From the NCBI GenBank assembly GCA_002286855.1, contig NRSV01000024.1, forward strand, positions 124,001 to 188,000: a stretch of DNA of 64,000 nucleotides, read 5' to 3'. Under the pieces are notes generated by a model. The model saw only the letters and a list, made by a program, of their open reading frames with translations, had not been told where the DNA came from and did no database searches. Both the position numbers and the translations under genes were made by a program. The stretch is from Bipolaris cookei. Lineage: Eukaryota; Ascomycota; Dothideomycetes; Pleosporales; Pleosporaceae. Each line of letters begins with the position of its first letter. Within the stretch, counting starts at the first letter, position 1. Shown here piece by piece: positions 1 through 9,600 of the stretch.

Positions 1-1023
1 GTAGGTGCCTGTGATCATCTTTGCCTGCACGTTGCAGCTGAGACAAATTTCTACACCAATATTGTCTTGTTGAATCATCTTCTGAAACTCATCCTTGACA
101 TGTATGACGTGGCCCAGCCTGTCAGGCTTCCAGGAAAGTAGAGTTTGCAGCTCCGTGTCTGAGGCCGAAGCTTCGACTTCTGCAAAGTGGAGTGTCAGCT
201 TGAGCCCTGCTGCCTTTGCTCTAGCGAAGCTGTCGCCAAAGATGCGAACATCGCCCTTAGTTGGATCGCCGCAGAGGTCAATGCCCACGACCCCTGCAGA
301 CTGATATTTGATGGCGAGGCTGACAACTTGTTCAGCTTCCGCGATGGTGTTGCGGCGGTCGATGGAGAGGATGAGAAAAGCACGCATAGTATTTATGCTG
401 TCGGCATTGTGGGCCTTGAGCACATCTAGCACAGTTTTAACATAGTCTTCCCTAGAGATGTTTTGTTCGGGAATTGCTCTTGGAGTTGTACGAAGCTCTG
501 TGTAGACTATGCCATCTTCTTGAAATGCACGCAGCACATGTTTGGTCGAATACCTGGCGTAGATCAATACTCAGCCCGGTGTGCGATTTTGTGAGCGCAA
601 AAACAACAACAACAACAACACATACTCGATGCTGGGCAGGTCACTGCAAAGACGATAGATGTATGAGGAAAACAGGGGGAAGAATCTAGCGGCCCGGTTA
701 GCTGTGTGCTAGCGTCTGACAAGCACCCAGACGATGGAACCGAGGCTGACGTTTTGATGTCATAGTCGACCTTGCCAGGCGGAATGGCGATTAGAGGATC
801 TTGCACATGGAAATCTGGACGCTGAGCCTTGGTGGCGGTCCAGATGTCGTGCAGACACTCGCGGCTGATGCTACCGGTAAGATGAGCGTGGAGCTGAGTC
901 GTGGCGTTAGTGGCGGCCTGGCTGCCGAATCAAGGGGGTTGGAGTAGAGCATTGTGGGCATACCTCGATTTTGGGCAGCCGCTTCGCGAAGGCGGGATGG
1001 ACGGGCTGGACAGGAACAGACAT
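1..1023 (-). CDS. Adenosine deaminase-like protein (ADAL/N6-methyl-AMP deaminase type), 5' part, four exons, cut at window edge
   Basis: Exons rebuilt from the sequence are 964-1023, 751-893, 626-685 and 553-1 (continuing off the window); 816 coding bases, 272 codons, phases agree at every junction. The introns (894-963, 686-750, 554-625) are GT-AG with branch points such as actaac and gctaac. The product starts MSVPVQP, then carries the metal-binding LPKIELHAHLTGSIS motif across the first splice, YTELRTTPR, GIDLCGDP, LTLHFAEVE and PDRLGHVIHV, all hallmarks of the ADAL branch of adenosine deaminases. Family role: zinc-dependent cytosolic deamination of adenosine or N6-methyl-AMP to inosine or IMP in purine salvage; the exact substrate is not shown by sequence. 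The C-terminal zinc-binding Asp region lies outside the window. Transcribed away from the Gbeta gene, with which it shares an upstream region. Confidence 0.9.
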
Positions 1024-1915
1024 GGGGGAGTGACAGGGCGATAGGTAAGCAGGTAGTAGCAGCAGTAGGTCGACAGGGAATCATATGGTGTCTACAGCAC
1101 CTGGATGCAAAGATCTGGTGGCGCTTCAGAGGTTTTCTCGAAGCAGAGGGTGGAATCAATAACGCGTCACCTTGGGTGGGCGGGTCGGAAGCCAAAACAG
1201 GCAGCTCGGAGCTCATTGGCTCAGAACGTGGGCAGGCCGCAAAGGGGAGGCGCGCTGCAGGAGATTGCAGCAGGCGCGCCTTGTTGGTCAAGGTCAAGCG
1301 TGTGCATAGGAGAGGAACGATGCCGCATCCCGGCCTCGACGGGGCAGAAAAGGCCCGCTCCCACTCCCTCACACGCTCGCTCTCACAGACTCCCCTATCG
1401 CTCACTGCACACCAGATATATACATACTTGCTATATACTACATACGTGCTACTTAGGCACCCCCACTGCATCGGCAATCTGCTCTGCCCCTCAGTGCTGC
1501 TGCCGTTCGCCCGCAATACTGCCGTGTGGCGCACCCTTGCTCACAGCCAACCGCGACGAACGGCCTCTGATCTTCAGCGCTGGCTGGCGTTCTCGGCTAA
1601 GCCCAGCTTGAGCTCACCCCCGGGCCGCTCCTGTAACCTCGCCCATCTCCAAAGCCCTCGCATCCCTTCCATCTTCACGCACCCCCACGACCGCCTGTCT
1701 GCTTGCCGCTGAGACTCCGCGCCAGCAATTGACTTCGCTCTGCGCGCCCTCTTCCGCTGCTGTTGCTATTGCTGCTGCCACTTGTCCATCGCTTCCTCGG
1801 CTGCCGCCTCACCCGCCCGTCTCCACCGCGCTCCTTGCAGGCCCCTGGATCCGCCCGTCTCGCCTTTTCGCGCCTCCTGCCCTCTTGACCTGACCCGCCC
1901 TCAACGCCTGCCCCC
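1024..1915. promoter_or_regulatory. Divergent intergenic region between ADAL-like and Gbeta genes
   Basis: About 0.9 kb between two start codons facing away from each other. It is rich in CT runs (around 1355-1400 and 1860-1915), usual for fungal core promoters and 5' UTRs. Long open frames here on both strands lack start-site or domain support and overlap ADAL exons. No specific operator was recognised. Confidence 0.5.
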
Positions 1916-3215
1916 ATGGCCGACATGAACCAGGAAACCATACAACAGAAGATCCAGCTCGCCCGACGCGACGCTGAGGCGCTCAAGGACCGGATAAAGC
2001 GCAAGAAGGATGAGCTTGCTGACACAACCCGTACGTGATCCGCGCCTGTCAATGCCCGTCGCTGCACCCCAACACCTGTATGTCCACTGCTAACATGGTG
2101 CTCCAGTCCGCGATGTTGCCAGAGATCGCGTCGAGGCCCTGCCGCGCCTCACCATGAAAACAAAGCGCACCCTCAAGGGCCATCTCGCTAAGATCTACGC
2201 CATGCACTGGTCGACGGATCGCCGCCATCTCGTCTCGGCCTCGCAGGACGGCAAGCTCATCATCTGGGATGCCTACACAACAAACAAGGTTCACGCCATT
2301 CCTCTACGCTCCTCGTGGGTCATGACGTGTGCCTATTCGCCCTCGGGCAACTACGTTGCCTGCGGTGGTCTCGACAACATCTGCTCCATCTACAATCTAT
2401 CGGCAAGGGAAGGTCCGACACGTGTGGCACGTGAACTGTCTGGTCACTCTGGATACCTCAGTTGCTGCCGATTCATCAGCGACAAGCGCATCCTCACATC
2501 CTCGGGCGACATGACGTGCGTGCTGTGGGATCTCGAGACTGGTTCAAAGGTACACGAGTTTGCCGATCATCTTGGCGACGTTATGAGCTTGAGCATCAAC
2601 CCGCTCGACCATAACCAATTCGTTTCTGGTGCTTGTGATGCTTTCGCCAAGCTCTGGGATATCCGACAGCAGAAGTGTGTGCAGACGTTTGCTGCGCACG
2701 ACTCCGATATCAACGCCATTCAGTTCTTCCCCAACGGCAACGCTTTCGGTACCGGCTCCGACGATGCCTCGTGTCGCCTGTTTGATATCCGTGCCGACCG
2801 CGAGCTAGCCTCATACCAGGTACGCGCCATGTGACATGCTCAGAATTGTTTGTATATTGATTACTAATGTGCATCTTGGCAGATTCCCGAGCCCGTCTGC
2901 GGCATCACATCTGTGGCCTTTTCCGTTTCTGGTCGTCTGCTATTTGCTGGTTACGATGACTTTGAGTGCAAGGTAAGGGCAATGCTGATCTCTTTGTTTT
3001 TTGTCCGTATGCTAACAGGCTTCTCAGGTATGGGACGTATTGCGCGGCGAGCGTGTAGGCACATTGCAAGGACACGACAACCGTGTAAGCTGTCTGGGCG
3101 TCAGCAACGATGCGCTCAGTCTCTGCACTGGTTCATGGGACTCCATGGTTAGTGTTCCTGTCTGCTGTTGGCTAATGAAACGACTAACTCGGAATAGTTG
3201 CGCATCTGGGCGTAA
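1916..3215 (+). CDS. Heterotrimeric G-protein beta subunit (WD40), five exons
   Basis: Exons 1916-2030, 2107-2819, 2883-2972, 3028-3147 and 3198-3215 join to 1056 bases (351 residues), the normal length of fungal Gbeta (SfaD/CPGB-1/GNB-1 type). The N-terminal 45 residues form the charged helix that pairs with Ggamma; the rest is seven WD repeats, with ends such as LIIWDAY, CVLWDLE, AKLWDIR and the final LRIWA. All introns are GT-AG, e.g. donor gtacgt and acceptor ctccag for intron 1. The last exon codes for only five residues plus stop, so a simple open-frame reading misses it. The protein works with Galpha and Ggamma at the inner plasma membrane downstream of GPCRs. The next gene downstream on the same strand encodes its phosducin-like chaperone. 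Confidence 0.96.
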
Positions 3216-5411
3216 GCGCACCAAGACGACCGAATACCCACGACGCCATGTAACGACGCCAACCGGACATGTGCGCCTATTCTTTCTAATATTGGCAACC
3301 TACAATCGATGACGGCAATCTTTGCAAACTCCTGGCATACCCATACCCCCTTGTTGCATCTTACTTACCCAGGAGCCTTTTGGGAGCTACACTACTTCTA
3401 AGACTATAATACACAGCAACCCTTGGAAACATTGACGCGGCTCTCCTGTCACGTGGTGTTTAGGCGCCCGGAGACGTTTTTCCTTTGTGTGCTTCAATTG
3501 TTTCATATACTTTTTTCTACGTTCCCTTTTCCATACCTTTGGTGTGTTACTTTCTTGGGCAAGGCAAGCACTTGCGTCGCACTTGTCTATTTATATCCGG
3601 GCAGGCGGCTGGGCGTAGATGAGCAAGACGTAGTATGCTTCGAATCTTCTTTCTACCGTGTATTCTCGTTGCGTTCTGTCCAATGTCTAAAAAAAAGCGA
3701 CGGGTTGTTGTTGCACTTTGGTGGGAAGAAGGGAGGCGGGATGGAGGGAAAGGAGAGAGGAAGAGAGGGTTGGCGTGCAAGACGGAGAGGTGGAATAGTG
3801 TATGTTTTGATTTTGGTCTGCATGCAATGGCTCTGTAATTTTCCATTGATGGGCCAGTGAAGAAGCGATGTATCATGGCTGTCTTGTGCATGAGATTTGA
3901 ATGTGTACGATTTTGCAGCGCAGTGGGAAGATGAAATGGCAGGAGCCACGGCGGGATAGGTAGTTTTTAGCGAGTTTTCATGTACTTCATTTTACGTTGG
4001 TTAGGTGTTGTTATGGCGTTGAGCTGTGTGGTGGCCGTGGGGAGAGATGCATTGTTGAGGCATTGAGCGATGGGAGATGACTGTCGTGCCTGGGATATGC
4101 GTGATGGGCAGTGCTCACACTCGTGCCTGGCGCACAGCCCATGGATGGAACCAGGTTGTCCCCGGGACATGGAGCAGCCGAATGTCACACCGCTAAGTAC
4201 ACAGCGTCGAGGGATGGAACAGCTCCAGGGTCCTAGAATCGTGCACGTCGTGGCGTTAATGGGAGTAAGAGGAGTACATGTAGCCTTGCCATGACAAAGT
4301 TAGAGTGCGCACACAAACGTTGGAAAAACAAGGAGACGCGTGACCCCTCGACAGGCAGGGACCAGGATGCAAATTTCGGGCGTTGGGCAGCGCAATGCAT
4401 CGCGGTGTTTGGGAAAATGACGGTTCCAGGAAGAGCTTGTATACCCGCGCTATAAGGCATAAACGGCTGTCAGGCATTGACGGTTATCGGAGAGCACCTG
4501 CCATGTGCGCAAGACGCGGAGGATAAACAAGTACCGGCTTCATGCTTCTAGAAGGACAGTCGAAGTTGTGCATAGTCGGAGGGCCCCACACACACCAGGG
4601 GTACAGCACTTCACCCCGGTAAGAGCAAGTCGATCATTTCCTGAGTGAGGACGTGAAGGACCAAATAAGGGAGTGAGCATAGTAAGCAAGTCTCCCTCTC
4701 TCTCGTCAGCCCTTTTGAGGTGATGTAGGCCAAAACTCTCCCGTTCCACGACCCCCCGCCTGGCGTCCCCTGTGCAACTGAGACGACTCGAGGCGTTACA
4801 AGAGCAGCTAGGCAGAGGCTGCAGGTGACGTCTGTCTGATCTTGTCTACATGGAAACAAGGCACCGAAGGACGAGTAGCAGATGGCTCGGGACCATGTTT
4901 CAGCCTTGGACATGCTGCGTATGCTGTGGGCCAGCGGGCGCCACCGGCGAGCAGCCAATTGGGCGAGTAAGCACGAGGGCACGTTTCGACCCTCGAGGGC
5001 CGTTTCGAGAGATGCAGACGCTCTGCTCACGGGCGGCCCCTATGTCGGCCGAGTGGGGAGTCGCCCTTCAGCTTCGCGTGGCCCTACGGTCAGCATCAGC
5101 CCTTACCAGCCCTCACCAGCCCTAAACACCACCTCCCAAGTGTCCGAGTCCTAGAGTCGTCCAGCCCTGGCCCTGCATTCTCTCTGCCCCCACCAGCCAA
5201 TCACTGCCCTGAAACCCGCGCTACCGCTTCGAAAATAGCCCCGCCAAGCCTGTCACCGGCGCTCCTCCATCCCAGACACCCCAAATAGACTCCCAGCAAC
5301 CTTGCACACATACCCCTTCCTTTTCTCACCATCAACGCGTCACCCGACACCTCTCCACACATATAACCTCCCCCGTTCCCACCATCTCCGCTCCGCTTCT
5401 TTTTTTTCGCC
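3216..5411. other. Gene-free stretch (3' UTR and promoter)
   Basis: 2.2 kb between Gbeta and the phosducin-like gene. It holds the Gbeta 3' region and the upstream region of the next gene, with a C-rich, pyrimidine-rich stretch at about 5100-5410 just before the start codon. Several open frames of 60-145 codons occur but show no domain, composition or splice support. No RNA gene or repeat was recognised. Confidence 0.6.
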
Positions 5412-6351
5412 ATGAATCCGTCCAACTCAGCCGCTCAAGACGAATTCAACGAGCTTCTTCGTGACAAGGACCACGACTCAAGACACCCTGAAGACCGCCA
5501 CGACGACAGCGACATCTCCGAACCAGAGTCTCCCGGTGCTGCCGCCGACTACCTCGAGAAGGTTGACACCGACGACGAACTCGACATTCCAGCCGACATG
5601 CGTGCCAACTACTACATGCCTAACCGCCGCTCAGAGGCCAACACGGGCCCCAAGGGTGTCATTGCCGATGCCCAGGCCTTTGAGCAGGCCAAGAAGCAAG
5701 CAAGACGGTTTACCTGGAAGAAGAACTCCCCGCCTACACAGTACAGCGTTGCCGCTTACCATGACGACAAGGCCTCGAGCGACGAAGATGCCGATGAGGG
5801 TTTCATGCGTCAATGGCGTGAGGCCAGGCTCAAGGAGCTGCAGAATGTCGGCGAGAAGATGAGGTCAAGGACAAATAGCCCTAGCCGTCGTGTCTACGGT
5901 ACCATGCCGCTAGTTGACGGCGAGGGGTACCTTGATGCTGTTGACAAGACTGCCTCTGGTACAACAGTTGTCGTCTTCATTTACAACACCGACGTATGTA
6001 CACTTCAATCTTTGTTTACTTTGACTAAATGCTAACATTGTCACAGCCAAGCGCTCAAGTTTCCAAGCTGTTTGAGATTACCATGCGTGAGGTAGCAAAG
6101 CGCAATGACACTGTCCGCTTTGTCAAGATGGACAACTCTGATGCAGAGATCGAGGACGCAGGTGTACCTGCAATCCTGGCATACAGAGGCGGCGAAAAGT
6201 TCGCTGATATTCTTGCACTCGTCGACCAGTTTCCTGATGACTGCGAGCTCAGTGCTATTAGCCTTGAAACAGTCATGAGGCAGTAAGTTAGTCCACTCTT
6301 GTATGATCGACATCCAGCTGACCAATGATTCTTAGACATCGCATCCTTTGA
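5412..6351 (+). CDS. Phosducin-like protein (Gbeta-gamma chaperone), three exons
   Basis: Exons 5412-5993, 6047-6282 and 6336-6351 give 277 residues. The acidic N-terminus holds the family motif TGPKGVIADAQ (residues 79-89) and the Gbeta-contacting helix around MRQWREARLKEL (residues 132-143); residues 165-270 form the thioredoxin-like domain with VVVFIYN, RFVKMDN and GVPAILAYRGGE. Phosducin-like proteins (BDM-1 of Cryphonectria, PhnA of Aspergillus) act with the CCT chaperonin to fold Gbeta and assemble Gbeta-gamma. If the last intron (donor gtaagt, branch gctgac, acceptor cttag) is not removed, the frame stops at 6286 right after VMRQ; splicing adds HRIL, which fits the family's usual C-terminus better. 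The gene lies next to its client Gbeta in the same orientation. Confidence 0.93.
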
Positions 6352-7142
6352 GGCATCATCAAATTGCTGTGTTGAAGCATCCTCTCCTCGACATCTACCG
6401 TGATGCCATCTCTGGCTTTGGGCCCAGCATTCACCGTTTGTTCGGTAGCATTCGGCTCCATTATGTCATTGGACTTAGGGGCCGGCCTTGGCGGTTTCGC
6501 CATAGTATATACTTACACACTCGCCCTCGGCATTTAATCTCAGCCGCACGATCTTCTAGACTACGGATCTTAGCGTCTCACAGACCCAGTACGCTTTGGC
6601 CTGCTGCGTCATATACATACGTGTGCATCACTATCACGATACTCTTACATGACCATCTTTTTGTTTAGCGTTCTGCTGTCCAATATCTGACAGTATCTGG
6701 GAGAGGTATTTTGATTGAGAGTCTTTGCTAAATCAGCATGTCCGGCGTTGGGAGTCACTATACTAGATCGGGCATGACTTAGAAGCGTCGAAATATCTAT
6801 CATGAGACGACATTGGATGGAGCATCAGAATTGTGCTCATGACATTTAGATATTCAATTAGAAACAATTACACACAAACCTCACTCTCATTTAGAGTGTC
6901 ATACAACCTGCTTTTCACAATTACAACTTGTTGATACATCTTGGTTCTAACTGAAAGTTGTTGGGGGTCAAGAGGCCTGAAATAAGTAGGTATTAATCTA
7001 TTGCACAGAAGGAGAAAGATAGGAAGAAAAGCTATCGCTATAAAGGTTTCTATCTTGAATACTTATTGTTTGTATATATCGCGTGGCCATAGCCACGTAA
7101 TCATCCTTACTGTGTAATTCTCTGGTATATACAAAGGGCGTA
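6352..7142. other. Gene-free stretch
   Basis: 3' region of the phosducin-like gene grading into AT-rich DNA. No supported coding region, RNA gene or clear repeat. It ends at a TA that flanks the terminal sequence of a pogo-type remnant. Confidence 0.5.
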
Positions 7143-7933
7143 ACGTGTTTCACCACCGAGCGCCGCAGTTTTCCCACTAAAACTTCGTCGCAACGCCGTC
7201 TACGCAACAATACCACATATTTTCTTATTAAACAAAGTAGATTGTTCTTTTTATAACTTGTTGCTATCTTCTGTATCTATTAACTCTACTTGGCACGTGC
7301 GAGAGTTGTGTCCAATTTGGCTACAACGTCCACAGCGCCGCTCAATGCGGCACCCTCTTCGCGGGCGTTGCACCATCATTACATTTGCCACCCTCTGCCT
7401 CAGCAATCTGATCAGCTACCTGGCCAACTGTCTAGGACCTTTCTGCCTGTACGTAGCGCCGCTTGCGAGTTTTTCGCTTTGTTATTTTTATCAATCGTAG
7501 CTTCAAGGCGATCAAACTTCTCTTGCATAAGCACCATATTATGAGCTATCTGCTGGGCTCCCTTACTCAACTGCTGTATCTGCTCTTTAAGAGAACTTAT
7601 AGGAGACCATTGCTGAATTTGCATGCGGTTTCAAATAGGCGTAGCCTGCGATTCCATTTCGCGCGCGTTGCGTGGCGTTTTTGGGTCCCAGCTGCTACTC
7701 TCTTGCGCTGGTGAGAGTTGGTGTACGCAGCACGATGTCAAGCTGTGATAAAACAACGTGATAATCGTGTGGGGTAAGCCTAGCACCTCGAAATCCTCTG
7801 TAGGTATTTTATGGTGTAATAGCCTTACAATAGGCCTTTTTGAACGCTAGTAGAAAGGTTTCTTTGCTGATATGGTGGATGCGATTGTAAGGGGTTAGAC
7901 TCAAGAGAGTGCTATGCCAAGGGCAATGCCGGG
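7143..7933 (-). pseudogene. Pogo/Fot transposon remnant, transposase C-terminus with zinc knuckle
   Basis: Read on the minus strand, the stretch from 7933 down to about 7216 matches the C-terminal third of the transposase seen intact-like at 13565-14329: an RIHHISKETFLLAF stretch, a coiled-coil segment (7412-7624) and then a CCHC knuckle with the spacing CGRCSQIGHNSRTC at about 7300-7345. Stops and shifts interrupt it. The end near 7141 is TA followed by ACGTGTTTCACCACC, like other pogo ends in the window. The catalytic part is missing; at its 5' side the sequence passes straight into an LTR, so a retroelement probably inserted in or replaced the rest. Confidence 0.75.
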
Positions 7934-8101
7934 TGTAACAAGACTGCACTCGATGAAGAGTTATTGGTCTATCTACGCTGCTGTTTATTTGTTCTCTGTC
8001 GGTCAGGTTGCAGATGCTGGGTTGCAGAGGTGAGACCCAGCGTTGTGACTCTACCGAGATTCCATCGAGGAGCTCATTCGAAGGGCGTTCAGCCCGTTAC
8101 A
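7934..8101 (-). repeat. Ty3/gypsy LTR (3' LTR, partial or short)
   Basis: On the minus strand it begins TGTAACGGGCTG directly after a polypurine tract (8102-8121) and ends TGTTACA, the TG...CA ends expected of an LTR. About 168 bp. The matching 5' LTR is absent because the element is cut at about 9172. Confidence 0.6.
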
Positions 8102-9172
8102 ATACCCCCCCCCTTTTTTTTAGAGGCCTTGCCCCTCCTTTCTCTGAAAACTGTTTGGAAGCCGCCCATACTTGTCACGTTTAGATGCAATGTAGGCTAT
8201 CCAGAAGTCTAGGGCTTCTGCTTTTTGGAGGAGTTCTTCTGGCTCGGACGTTGTTCGGAAGTACCCTTTCCACTTGACCTCATGATACCGTTTCCGCCCT
8301 CTCCCGCGTCGGCGTTCCTGTTCGGCTACTATTTCTTCTACTTCCCACTCTTCTTCATCGTCTACTTGAAAAGGGAGCAGCTGGCTATCATCTTGCGTCT
8401 GACTAAGTATCGGGTCCGAATCGGCACGTTTGAGTCGGTCAACGTGGAAAAATGGGTGAGGACCCAGGGGCGTGTCTAGCTTGACTGAGTGACTATCAAT
8501 CACCTCTAGCACCGTGTATTTTGCGTTCTTCCAGTCCAGCTTCTTAGAAGCTCTTCCAGTGCTGTACTGCTGATCGAGACGTAGCCATACTTTATCGCTC
8601 ACTCAGTATTGCCTCACTTCTCGTCTTGACTTATTTGCTTGCTGTTTTTGCTCCTGTTGTGCGTTGGCCATGCTGGCCTGAGCCAGTTCGAAGACGCTTC
8701 TGAGTTTCGTTACGATCTGTTCAGCCTTCTCGACGTCTAAACGTCCTTCTGACGTGTTTTCTTGTAACGCTAGCTCTCCCGATATCTGAGGTTGTATCAG
8801 GGCAATGTTGTAGCCATGCTGGAGGAAGAACGGGGACATTCCCGTTGAGGCCGCGTCTCTGCCATTGATTGCAATTTGGGCCATTGAGCAAAGGGCAGTT
8901 CAGTCCGTCTGAGCCTAGTTCGTGAAGGACCTTATGTAGGCCTCCCAAACGCTGTTCATCCTCTCTGTAGAACCATTCGTTTGGGGGTGATAGGCTGTTG
9001 ACAGTCTCCGATTGATCTTCAGAAGTTCGCAGAGCTTCCCTCATAGTTGGCTAACGAACTAGTTTCCCTTGTCGGAGGTAATCGCACTAGACAACCAGTG
9101 GTAAGCAACTACTCGCTCGATGAACTTTCGCACGACTGTCTCTGTTCGTGTATTAGGTAAGGGAACAAACAT
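8102..9172 (-). mobile_element. Ty3/gypsy chromovirus remnant: integrase end plus chromodomain
   Basis: Minus-strand frames 9044-8721, 8884-8603 and 8602-8120 follow one another with shifts. The first carries the end of the integrase core (PPNEWFYREDEQ corresponds to the usual HPQTNGSTERMNQ motif), the second the integrase C-terminal region starting AQIAINGRDAAST, and the third the KVWL/WKGY region: DKVWLRLDQQY and then a chromodomain with WEVEEIVAEQERRRGRGRKR and HEVKWKGY. Chromodomain integrases steer insertion to modified histones. A run of A and G on the minus strand (8102-8121) is the polypurine tract. Protease, reverse transcriptase and 5' LTR are absent; the break at 9172-9173 is the TA where the MITE sits. 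Confidence 0.85.
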
Positions 9173-9173
9173 A

Positions 9174-9598
9174 ACGTGCGGGACCAGTGAGCTGGGCAGA
9201 TCAGTAAGCTGGCCGCCCGAAAAACCACCAAAAATCGCAAAAAACTGACCCTTGCAAATTCAACAACGCGTAGGTAATAAACTCTATAAATTTAATGGTA
9301 GCCTTTTCTACTTACTTCGAAGCTCTTACTAGGATTCTAGACAAATAGACCTTTGGGGGACTGAGATATTGAGATTTTATCAAGTTTTAGCCCCCAAATC
9401 ACTAGATCTGGAGATCTACTAAATTAAGTATTTACTTACTAAGCCTAGAGCTTCAAGATAAGTAGGAAAGGCTAGAGTTAGATTTATAGAGTTTATTATC
9501 TAGGCGTTGTTGAATTTGCAAGGGTCAGTTTTTGCGATTTTTGGTGGTTTTTTGGGCGGCCAGCTTACTGATCTGCCCAGCTTACTGATCCAACATGT
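9174..9598. mobile_element. 425-bp palindromic MITE, copy 1
   Basis: Flanked by TA at 9172-9173 and 9599-9600. The two halves are long inverted repeats: the segment from about 9238 (actgacccttgcaaattc) returns as its complement near 9505-9535. No coding capacity. Its ends (ACGTGCGGGACCAGTGAG) match those of the adjoining pogo element at 9601-11419, so it is probably a non-autonomous relative. Copy 2, equally 425 bp and in opposite orientation, is at 37252-37676. Confidence 0.88.
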
Positions 9599-9600
9599 TA

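Noticed and set aside
791..1712. Long overlapping open frames on both strands (about 250 codons each)
   Set aside because: They overlap ADAL exons 1 and 2 in other frames and the CT-rich divergent promoter; no domain, and composition is Ser/Arg/Pro-rich as expected by chance in GC-rich DNA.
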